6,286 nucleotides of DNA, taken from Candidatus Falkowiibacteriota bacterium. GTDB lineage: Bacteria > Patescibacteriota > Patescibacteriia > Patescibacteriales > JALSMD01. Positions 1 through 5,182 of this stretch are shown here, piece by piece; the stretch's first letter is position 1, and each line of letters opens with the position of its first letter. Location: positions 1-6,286 of the forward strand of contig JALSMD010000110.1 in the NCBI GenBank assembly GCA_026987855.1. The letters run 5' to 3'. The translations under genes and the position numbers were made by a program. The notes beneath the pieces were generated by a model. It was not told where the DNA came from and searched no databases. It was given only the letters and a program-made list of their open reading frames with translations.

Positions 1-251
1 GCCGTTTAACTAAATACTTAATAGAAGAATATAAAGGAACACCTACACCTGAACAATTGAAACGGTTAAAAAACGCAGTATATAAACGCATTTCGGGGAT
101 TATTCGAAAAGAAGAATTTAGACAACTGCTTAACGCTTCTTTAAAGAAAACAAGTGAGGGAGTTGGTTTTAATTATAGAACTGCTAAACATTTAACCGAT
201 TATTTTGAAAAAATAATTGCTCAAGGAATCAAAATAGAGGGTAAACATTAA
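1..251 (+). CDS. C-terminal fragment of an unrecognised basic protein
   Basis: The frame is open from the left edge (first full codon at position 3) to a TAA at 249-251, giving about 82 residues of a protein whose N-terminus lies outside the window. A TTG at position 57 could be read as a start. It has no Shine-Dalgarno at a useful distance (an AAAGGAA lies about 18 nt upstream), and the upstream codons read as normal protein, so a truncated larger gene is the better reading. The visible part is rich in Lys and Arg, has no hydrophobic segment and looks mostly helical. Its end (roughly from GVGFNYRTAKHLTDYF on) resembles a small helix-turn-helix or winged-helix tail, but I cannot assign a family. 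No ABC-ATPase motifs (signature, Walker B, H-loop) are visible, so it gives no sign of being the ATPase partner of the permease that starts 5 nt downstream. The tight spacing suggests co-transcription. Confidence 0.7.
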   Translation, partial: RLTKYLIEEYKGTPTPEQLKRLKNAVYKRISGIIRKEEFRQLLNASLKKTSEGVGFNYRTAKHLTDYFEKIIAQGIKIEGKH

Positions 252-256
252 ACATT

Positions 257-1456
257 ATGATTAGACTTAGAGATACTTTAAAATTATCAACGAGAATGTT
301 TAAAACTAGACCAGCCAGAACTTGGTTGACTATTTTAGGTATTGGTGTTGGTATAGCAGCAGTGGTAGTTTTAGTTGGCCTTGGTTATGGTTTACAGGGG
401 ATACTTTTAGAAAAAATTGTTTTTGGCGAAGCTCTTTTGAGTCTTAATGTTATGACGCCGCCATCACGTGTAGTAGTTATTACAGACGAAACTCTTAATA
501 AATTTTCTCAAATAGAGAATGTAGAGGCAGTTGAACCTATGGCAGGCTTTAATGCCTTAATCACTTTTGAAAATCTAACAGGCAGTATTATGTTGCAAGG
601 CGTTGAGCCACGTTATTTTAATTATGCTGGTGTTGTAGCTAAAGAAGGGGAATTGTTTACTGAAAAAGAAGATGATCAAATTGTTATTTCGTCAGCTGTT
701 TTAAAATTATTTGAAATTGAGCCACAAGATGCTATTGGGAAAAAAGTAAAATTTAAGGTTTTTTTACCACAGGCTGACAATCAAGAAGAGGTTCAAGAAA
801 TACCTTTAAATAAAGAATATACTATTAAAGGAGTAGTAGAAGACACAGCATCTTTATTTGTCTATATTCCTTTAGGTGAATTTAAATCTCGTTTTGTAAT
901 TCCTTATTATGAAAAAGCAAGGGTAAAAGTAACTAGTAATGAATTTTTAAATCCAGTTGAAGATGAGATAATTAAAATGGGATTTATTGTCACCGCGCTT
1001 TCTAAAACAGTTGATCAGGCCAACAAGATTTTTCGCGGCATACAAGTTACTCTAGCTATTTTTGGTGGCATAGCTTTAATTGTGTCCGCTATTGGAATGT
1101 TTAATACTATGACCGTTACCTTACTAGAGCGCACTAAAGAAATAGGTATTATGCGTACAATAGGAGGGTCTCCTTTAATTATTAAAACTCTTTTTTTAAC
1201 AGAATCAGTTTTAATGGGATTTTTGGGAGGCATAGTTGGAATTATTATAGGTGTTGGCGGTGGACTAGCTATAAATTTTTTGCTTAATATGATAGCAGTA
1301 CGTATGGGCGGAGCGGCAATTGCCCTTTTTAGATTTCCTATACCATTTTTAATTTTTGTAGCAATTTTTTCAGCAGTAATGGGATTTTTAACTGGTTTGT
1401 TCCCAGCCAAAAGAGCTGCTTCTCTCAATCCCTTGGATGCTATCAGATATAGTTAG
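257..1456 (+). CDS. MacB/FtsX-family ABC transporter permease
   Basis: This 399-residue membrane protein has the standard MacB-type layout. A first transmembrane helix lies at about residues 22-47, preceded by a basic N-terminus. An extracytoplasmic MacB-PCD-like domain spans about 50-260. Three C-terminal helices lie at about 263-288, 309-342 and 362-383 (FtsX domain). The cytoplasmic coupling segment ERTKEIGIMRTIGGS (291-305) and the C-terminal PAKRAASLNPLDAIRYS are hallmarks of the family. Such permeases pair with a separate MacB/LolD-like ATPase and act in mechanotransmission, lipoprotein or peptide export, or efflux. The substrate cannot be told from sequence. No ATPase gene is visible; it would have to lie left of the window or elsewhere. 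The ATG at 257 is chosen because it gives the full N-terminal helix. A weak AGAGGG at 236-241 lies 15 nt upstream, inside the preceding gene, so translational coupling is possible. It ends in TAG, and no hairpin terminator separates it from the tRNA promoter. Confidence 0.93.
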   Translation: MIRLRDTLKLSTRMFKTRPARTWLTILGIGVGIAAVVVLVGLGYGLQGILLEKIVFGEALLSLNVMTPPSRVVVITDETLNKFSQIENVEAVEPMAGFNALITFENLTGSIMLQGVEPRYFNYAGVVAKEGELFTEKEDDQIVISSAVLKLFEIEPQDAIGKKVKFKVFLPQADNQEEVQEIPLNKEYTIKGVVEDTASLFVYIPLGEFKSRFVIPYYEKARVKVTSNEFLNPVEDEIIKMGFIVTALSKTVDQANKIFRGIQVTLAIFGGIALIVSAIGMFNTMTVTLLERTKEIGIMRTIGGSPLIIKTLFLTESVLMGFLGGIVGIIIGVGGGLAINFLLNMIAVRMGGAAIALFRFPIPFLIFVAIFSAVMGFLTGLFPAKRAASLNPLDAIRYS

Positions 1457-1459
1457 TGC

Positions 1460-1489
1460 TTGACAAGAATTTTAAAGTTTTGTTAATAT
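1460..1489 (+). promoter_or_regulatory. Sigma-70-type promoter for tRNA-Thr
   Basis: A perfect -35 hexamer TTGACA lies at 1460-1465. After an 18-nt spacer, TAATAT at 1484-1489 matches the -10 consensus at four of six positions and is preceded by TG at 1481-1482, giving an extended -10 (TGnTAATAT). Transcription would begin around 1496, a few bases before the mature tRNA 5' end at 1502. The -35 begins 4 nt after the permease stop codon. It is the best promoter match in the window. Confidence 0.75.
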
Positions 1490-1501
1490 AAAAAACGGTA
1501 A

Positions 1502-1574
1502 GCCGGCGTAGCTCAGTTGGTAGAGCAGTGGTTTTGTAAACCATTGGTCGGGGGTTCGAGTCCCTTCGCCGGCT
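1502..1574 (+). tRNA. tRNA-Thr (anticodon UGU)
   Basis: The sequence folds as a complete 73-nt cloverleaf. The acceptor stem GCCGGCG (1502-1508) pairs perfectly with CGCCGGC (1567-1573). The D arm is GCTC/GAGC (1511-1514, 1523-1526) with loop AGTTGGTA. The anticodon stem is 1528-1532 with 1540-1544 and has one G-U pair. The 7-nt anticodon loop TTTGTAA puts TGT at 1535-1537, so it reads ACA threonine codons. The variable loop has 5 nt (1545-1549). The T arm is 1550-1554 with 1562-1566 (two G-U pairs) and loop TTCGAGT. The bacterial ThrRS identity pairs G1-C72 and C2-G71 and bases G35 and U36 are present. The discriminator is U (1574) rather than the usual bacterial A. CCA is not encoded (CAT follows), so a CCA-adding enzyme is required. 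A37 next to U36 is the site for t6A, made by the pathway of the tsaD product encoded in this window. Confidence 0.97.
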
Positions 1575-1594
1575 CATATCTTTTATGTATTATG

Positions 1595-1600
1595 TATAAT
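1595..1600 (+). promoter_or_regulatory. Possible -10 element for the NUDIX gene
   Basis: A perfect TATAAT lies 21 nt before the ATG at 1622 and would give a start near 1607, just upstream of the AGGAG ribosome binding site. At the expected distance the -35 position falls in the 3' end of the tRNA gene and has no recognisable hexamer. In such AT-rich DNA the match may be chance. The alternative is read-through from the tRNA-Thr promoter, because no terminator lies between the tRNA and this gene. Confidence 0.3.
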
Positions 1601-1609
1601 ATTAAAAGT

Positions 1610-1614
1610 AGGAG
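1610..1614 (+). promoter_or_regulatory. Shine-Dalgarno site that fixes the NUDIX start
   Basis: AGGAG lies 7 nt upstream of the ATG at 1622, which is ideal spacing. It decides the start of the NUDIX gene: the same frame is open back into the tRNA gene (to a TTG at 1517), but translation through a tRNA is implausible and that extension has no ribosome binding site. Confidence 0.85.
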
Positions 1615-1621
1615 CAAATAT

Positions 1622-2017
1622 ATGCCAAAAATTATTATTGCCTCAGGACCAGTTATTGTTGAGAATAATAAAGTTCTTTTAAACAAACATAGCGACGATT
1701 TGTTTTGGAAATTTTGTGGAGGTAAGGTTGAAAATTATGAGACTGATTTAATTGAAAATGCGCAAAGGGAAGCAAAAGAAGAAATGGGCATAGATGTGAA
1801 AATTATTAATGAAGAGCCATTTATTACATTTACTCGCAAAGAAACTTCCGAAGGAAAAGTGGATGTAATTTTAGTGCATTTTTTGGCAGAAAGAGTAGGA
1901 GAGATAAATCCAGGTGAGGATATTCGGGAATGGGATTGGTTACCCCTAGATAATTTACCAGAAGATTTAGCTCCAAATATCATCCCTACGCTTAAACATT
2001 TTGGTTTTATTAAGTAA
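1622..2017 (+). CDS. NUDIX hydrolase domain protein
   Basis: This 131-residue protein is a single NUDIX domain. Family members cleave nucleoside diphosphates linked to another moiety (dNTPs, oxidised nucleotides, NAD-like or sugar-nucleotide compounds) using metals bound by the NUDIX box. The box lies at about residues 33-56. It begins GGKVENYE and ends in a perfect REAKEEMGI (residues 49-57), which carries the metal-binding glutamates. Between the conserved E (40) and RE (49-50) there are eight residues instead of the canonical seven, so the box has a one-residue longer loop. A hydrophobic N-terminal strand (IIIASGPVIVENNKVLL) and a later REWDWLPLDNLP segment fit the family's mutator-like fold (the latter resembles the usual W-x-x-x-E-L-P region). 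Substrate is not predictable. The start at 1622 is set by a strong AGGAG site. The gene lies 47 nt after tRNA-Thr and is followed by an intrinsic terminator. Confidence 0.9.
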   Translation: MPKIIIASGPVIVENNKVLLNKHSDDLFWKFCGGKVENYETDLIENAQREAKEEMGIDVKIINEEPFITFTRKETSEGKVDVILVHFLAERVGEINPGEDIREWDWLPLDNLPEDLAPNIIPTLKHFGFIK

Positions 2018-2031
2018 TAGTTTTATTGATA

Positions 2032-2061
2032 AAAAGCAGAGCTATATTTGGCTCTGCTTTT
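2032..2061 (+). terminator. Rho-independent terminator after the NUDIX gene
   Basis: AAAAGCAGAGC (2032-2042) and GCTCTGCTTTT (2051-2061) form a perfect 11-bp stem around an 8-nt loop (2043-2050). The GC-rich core is followed by a T run. It starts 15 nt after the NUDIX stop and would end transcripts from the tRNA-Thr and NUDIX promoters. The A run on the 5' side means it could also work on the minus strand, but no minus-strand gene enters from the right. Confidence 0.9.
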
Positions 2062-2083
2062 GTATATATAAAATTAATGTGCG

Positions 2084-2153
2084 AATTAGGAACTAGGGAT
2101 TAAAAATTTTAATATTTATTTTTAATTTCTAATTCCTGATTTATAATTCATTA
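2084..2153. repeat. Imperfect inverted repeat built of degenerate 7-nt units
   Basis: Arms at 2084-2107 and 2118-2141 (24 nt each, 10-nt loop) pair at 20 Watson-Crick positions. As + strand RNA the remaining four are three G-U wobbles and one C-A mismatch; as - strand RNA they would be three mismatches and one wobble. Both arms show a 7-nt period. On the minus strand from 2153 to 2119 the units read TAATGAA, TTATAAA, TCAGGAA, TTAGAAA, TTAAAAA. On the plus strand from 2086 they read TTAGGAA, CTAGGGA, TTAAAAA (consensus about TTAKRAA). The element fills most of the spacer between the NUDIX terminator and holA. It is too AT-rich at the stem base and lacks a typical terminator tail. It could be a dispersed intergenic repeat, a holA leader structure or a decayed element; which cannot be told from one copy. 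Confidence 0.65.
2142..2147 (+). promoter_or_regulatory. Possible -10 element for holA
   Basis: A perfect TATAAT lies 13 nt before the holA ATG and would give transcription from about 2154, a leader of only about 7 nt. A second -10-like TTATAC at 2151-2156 would give an essentially leaderless mRNA. No good TTGACA-like -35 is present; the expected place is T-rich sequence of the repeat arm. A promoter is expected here because a strong terminator lies just upstream, but in this AT-rich stretch the exact element is uncertain. Confidence 0.4.
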
Positions 2154-2160
2154 TACATAT

Positions 2161-3144
2161 ATGATTATTTTTTTATACGGCGAAGACACTTTTCGTAGCC
2201 AAAGAAAATTAAAAGAATTAGAGGAAAAATTTTTACGTGAAGTTGATCCAAGCGGCAATAGTATTGATAAGCTGGAAGGAGAAAAATTGAGCCTGTCGCA
2301 TTTACGAGAGAGTTTAAGCTCTTCGTCTCTTTTTGTTCAAAAACGTTTAATTGTTATTAGAAATATTTTTGCTAATAAAAGCGAGTCTATTTTTTCTCCA
2401 CTTGCAGACTACTTGAAGAACTTTTCTAGTAATAATATTATTATTTTTTGGGACAATATAAGCGGGACGAATTTAAGTAAAAACAAGGTTAAATTATTTA
2501 ATTTTTTAAAAAAATCTAATCCTGAGAAAAATCATTTTGTCCAAGAATTTAAGCCTCTTTCTAATTTTCAAACTGTTAATTGGGTAAGACAAGAAGCGCA
2601 AAATCGTGGTAGCAGTATTTCTTATCAGGCAGCTAATACTTTAGTTTCTTTTGTAGGAAACGATTTATGGAGAATAAGCAATGAATTAGATAAATTATTG
2701 TATTATAAACAATCCAAAGAAGGTAAAAGCAATTTAATTGAAGTGGAAGACGTTAGACAAATGGTTCGCGGGCAAATAGATGAAAATATTTTTTCCTTAA
2801 CAGATGCTTTGGGCGGCAAAAACAAAGCGCGCGCCATAGAATTGTTAGAAGAACAAATAGAGGCGGGCGCAAATCAAGTTTATTTATTATCTATGATTAT
2901 CAGGCAATTTAAGATATTATTACAAGTTAAGGAAGCGGTTGAAGCCGGTTTAAGCTCGCGCAAGATAATTAATTTTTTAGATTTGCATCCCTTTGTTGTT
3001 CAAAAAAGTCTAACTCAGTCTCGTTATTTTTCACGTGAATTATTAAAAAAGATATTAATTTATTTAATTGAAGCTGACAAAAAAATGAAAAGTTCCCGTG
3101 TTGATTTGCGGGATATTTTGGGAGTAATGATTGCGAAAATTTAG
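2161..3144 (+). CDS. holA: DNA polymerase III subunit delta
   Basis: The 327-residue product matches the delta subunit of the bacterial clamp loader, which opens the beta sliding clamp and loads it on primed DNA as part of the delta/delta'/tau(gamma) complex. The start MIIFLYGEDTFRSQRKL is the typical delta N-terminus (LYGEDxF). The middle carries WRISNELDKLL (170-180) and a segment VEDVRQMVRGQIDENIFSLTDALGGKNKARAIELLEE (about 195-231), characteristic of the domain II to III junction. The C-terminal helical domain includes LLSMIIRQFKILLQVKEA (242-259), and the protein ends DLRDILGVMIAKI. Length is close to the E. coli protein (343). Like most delta subunits it lacks ATPase motifs. No Shine-Dalgarno is visible before the ATG at 2161, but the conserved N-terminus fixes this start. 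The TAG stop overlaps the TAA of the convergent tsaD. Confidence 0.93.
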   Translation: MIIFLYGEDTFRSQRKLKELEEKFLREVDPSGNSIDKLEGEKLSLSHLRESLSSSSLFVQKRLIVIRNIFANKSESIFSPLADYLKNFSSNNIIIFWDNISGTNLSKNKVKLFNFLKKSNPEKNHFVQEFKPLSNFQTVNWVRQEAQNRGSSISYQAANTLVSFVGNDLWRISNELDKLLYYKQSKEGKSNLIEVEDVRQMVRGQIDENIFSLTDALGGKNKARAIELLEEQIEAGANQVYLLSMIIRQFKILLQVKEAVEAGLSSRKIINFLDLHPFVVQKSLTQSRYFSRELLKKILIYLIEADKKMKSSRVDLRDILGVMIAKI

Positions 3145-4193
3145 TTTATTATACTTAAATTTGGGTTAGCTTTTAATTTTTGCCAAGGAATGAATTTACC
3201 TTTGCGAGCGCGCCAGAGACCAGCAATGGCTATCATGGCGGCATTGTCTGTTGTATATTTTAAATTTGGTAAAATTAAATTAACATTTGGCAGCTTTTTT
3301 TTAAGGATTTGCTTAAGTTGTTTTCTCAGTTTGCGATTGGCAGACACTCCCCCAGCTAGCATTATAGTGTTAGCTTTTTTTATTTTAGCTGCTTTAATGG
3401 TTTTAGTAATTAGAGTATCAATAATAGCTTGTTCTACTTCATAACAATAAGCAGGAATATTTTTTTTGTAATTTTTATCTTTTTCAATAGCGTAACGAAG
3501 AGCAGTTTTTAATCCCGAAAAGGAAAAATCAAAATCATTACTATTAATCATTGGGCGTGGCAAGGTAGGTAGAGACCCGTTTGAATATTTTTGCGCTTCA
3601 CGAGAAATAATTGGACCCCCTGGATAACCTAGCCCAAGCAATTGCGCTGCTTTATCAAAAGCCTCTCCGGCCGCATCATCTCTGGTTTCGCCTATGATTT
3701 CAAATTCACCTTCTTTTTTAATGAAAATAAGCATAGTGTGGCCGCCGGAAACAGTTAAAGCTACTATTGGATAAACGATATTTCTTGGATTTAAAAAGTT
3801 CGCATAAATATGTCCTTCAATATGATGTACAGCTACTAATGGTATTTCCCAAACATAAGATAATGTTTTAGCGGTTTCTGTGCCTACCAAGAGTGAACTT
3901 ATGAGGCCGGGACCAACTGTCACAGCAATCGCATTTAGTTTGTGAGAAATAATTTTAGGATTCAATTTAGTCCCTGTAATAATTTTAGCTTTTTTTAGCG
4001 CTTTATCAATTACGGGGATAATTTTTAAAATATGTTCGCGTGCAGCCACTTCTGGCACCACACCACCATATTTTTGATGTATTTTTATTTGAGAAGAAAC
4101 AATATTAGATAAAACTTTAATTTTACCGTTTTTTTCTGTTACTACAGCGGCAGCTGTTTCGTCACAACTTGTTTCAATGCCTAAAACTATCAT
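3141..4193 (-). CDS. tsaD: tRNA N6-adenosine threonylcarbamoyltransferase
   Basis: This 350-residue protein is TsaD (Kae1/YgjD/Gcp family). With TsaB and TsaE it transfers the threonylcarbamoyl group from threonylcarbamoyl-AMP (made by TsaC) to A37 of tRNAs that read ANN codons. Motifs seen include GIETSCDET (5-13), VPEVAAREH (46-54), the metal-binding HHIEGH (123-128, H124 and H128), SGGHT (149-153), DDAAGEAFDKAAQLLGLGYPGGP (172-194), FSFSGLKTA (223-231), GGVSANRKLR (281-290) and TTDNAAMIA (314-322, third metal ligand D316). All key residues are present and length is near the family norm. The ATG at 4193 sits right before the conserved N-terminal strand, so the start is secure, but no Shine-Dalgarno precedes it. 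It lies 27 nt downstream of folD and is probably in one transcript with it. No hairpin terminator follows; its stop overlaps that of holA by 4 nt. Confidence 0.97.
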   Translation of the reverse strand: MIVLGIETSCDETAAAVVTEKNGKIKVLSNIVSSQIKIHQKYGGVVPEVAAREHILKIIPVIDKALKKAKIITGTKLNPKIISHKLNAIAVTVGPGLISSLLVGTETAKTLSYVWEIPLVAVHHIEGHIYANFLNPRNIVYPIVALTVSGGHTMLIFIKKEGEFEIIGETRDDAAGEAFDKAAQLLGLGYPGGPIISREAQKYSNGSLPTLPRPMINSNDFDFSFSGLKTALRYAIEKDKNYKKNIPAYCYEVEQAIIDTLITKTIKAAKIKKANTIMLAGGVSANRKLRKQLKQILKKKLPNVNLILPNLKYTTDNAAMIAIAGLWRARKGKFIPWQKLKANPNLSIIN

Positions 4194-4220
4194 ATTTTAA
4201 AATTTAAATATTAGTTTATT

Positions 4221-5102
4221 TTAACTTTTGATTTTATGTTTTGATTTTTTGTATATTTCTATCACATTTCTAAATAAAATAGCTATAGTTATAGGCCCCA
4301 CTCCCCCTGGAACAGGCGTAATAAAATCAACCTTATTTTTTACTTTTTCAAAGTCAACATCGCCGCATACTTTGCCGTTTTTTCTAGAAATCCCTATATC
4401 AATAATAACTGCATTTTCTTTTACCATATCTTTGGTAATAAATTTTGGTCTGCCTACCGCAGTGATTAAAACATCTGCTTTTTTTGATTTTTGAGCAATA
4501 TTTTTATTATTTGAATACACTACATCAACTTTTGCCTGTTGGCATTCTAAAATGCGAGCCAAATTTTTACCAAAGATATCAGAGTTAGTAATAATGCAAA
4601 CTTTTTTATTTTTTATATCATAATTAATACTTTTTAGTATTTCTAAAACAACACCAAAAACAGGAGGAAGAATTTTGCCATATTCGCAAGTAGTAAAAAG
4701 AAATTCTAAATTTTTTTTATGAAATCTATCAGCATCTTTTTCTGGTTTAATACTATTAATAATTTTATTAGCATCAATATGTTTTGGTAAAGGCAGTTGA
4801 ACTAAAATAGCATCTATAAGAGGATCCTCGTTAAGGAATTTAATAGTATCTAGTAAATCTTTTTCTGTAACTAGAGAATTAAATTTATATAAGTGAGTAT
4901 CAATACCAATTTTTTTTGCTTCCCTTTCTTTCATTTTTACATAAAGTTTAGAGTCTTCTCTTTCGCCCACTAAAATAATCGCCAGATTTGGTCTCTGGCC
5001 ATTGGTTTCAGTAGCATGACAATATTTTTCTACATCCTTAACTATTTTGTCTTTTATTTTATTCGCCAAAGCGTGGCCATCAATTATTTTTGATTTAGAC
5101 AT
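4221..5102 (-). CDS. folD: Bifunctional methylenetetrahydrofolate dehydrogenase/cyclohydrolase (divergent)
   Basis: The 293-residue product is FolD, which oxidises 5,10-methylene-THF to methenyl-THF and hydrolyses it to 10-formyl-THF for purine and initiator-tRNA synthesis. The catalytic core is kept: Y54 and K58 in LYVKMKEREAKKIGI, Q102 in VQLPLP (101-106) and D125 in KDADRFH. The C-terminal GDVDF (247-251) and TPVPGGVGPITIA (262-274) are canonical. Several usually conserved spots differ. KDVDGFH is KDADRFH (Gly to Arg at 126). The PCTP loop is ILPPVFG (144-150). The Rossmann-fold GRSxxxG is TNSDIFG (172-178), losing the Arg that in characterised FolD contacts the NADP 2'-phosphate. Cofactor preference may therefore be altered (inference). 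The ATG at 5102 gives the expected N-terminus (MSKSKIIDGHALA). No Shine-Dalgarno is seen. It lies 80 nt downstream of murD. A weak TATAAA at 5131-5136 (minus strand) has no -35, so read-through from murD is as likely as its own promoter. Confidence 0.93.
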   Translation of the reverse strand: MSKSKIIDGHALANKIKDKIVKDVEKYCHATETNGQRPNLAIILVGEREDSKLYVKMKEREAKKIGIDTHLYKFNSLVTEKDLLDTIKFLNEDPLIDAILVQLPLPKHIDANKIINSIKPEKDADRFHKKNLEFLFTTCEYGKILPPVFGVVLEILKSINYDIKNKKVCIITNSDIFGKNLARILECQQAKVDVVYSNNKNIAQKSKKADVLITAVGRPKFITKDMVKENAVIIDIGISRKNGKVCGDVDFEKVKNKVDFITPVPGGVGPITIAILFRNVIEIYKKSKHKIKS

Positions 5103-5182
5103 ATAATTGAAATTAAAAACAAGATTAAATTTTATAGTTTGTACTTTGGTTTATTTTGAGTCGTTGATTTTGTATAGATAGT

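Noticed and set aside
1015..1428. Minus-strand open frame inside the permease gene
   Set aside because: It is a shadow of the transmembrane-rich coding sequence, with no recognisable domain or ribosome binding site.
1517..1621. Upstream in-frame extension of the NUDIX gene to a TTG inside the tRNA
   Set aside because: It would translate most of tRNA-Thr. The ATG at 1622 has an ideal AGGAG, and the NUDIX fold begins there.
1735..1983. Minus-strand open frame inside the NUDIX gene
   Set aside because: It lies fully antisense to a clear NUDIX domain and shows no motif of its own.
1591..2159. TATGTATAAT at 1591-1600 and inverted at 2150-2159, flanking the NUDIX gene
   Set aside because: A 10-nt AT-only match is easily chance in this composition. 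No target duplication or cassette structure supports mobility.
3190..3444. Plus-strand open frame antisense to tsaD
   Set aside because: The overlapping minus-strand frame carries all TsaD motifs; the plus frame is a compositional shadow.
4228..4494. Plus-strand open frame antisense to folD
   Set aside because: It lies opposite the conserved FolD C-terminus and has no independent support.
5103..5182. Search for a terminator or riboswitch in the murD-folD spacer
   Set aside because: I see no stable hairpin or conserved leader, only AT-rich sequence with a weak TATAAA on the minus strand.
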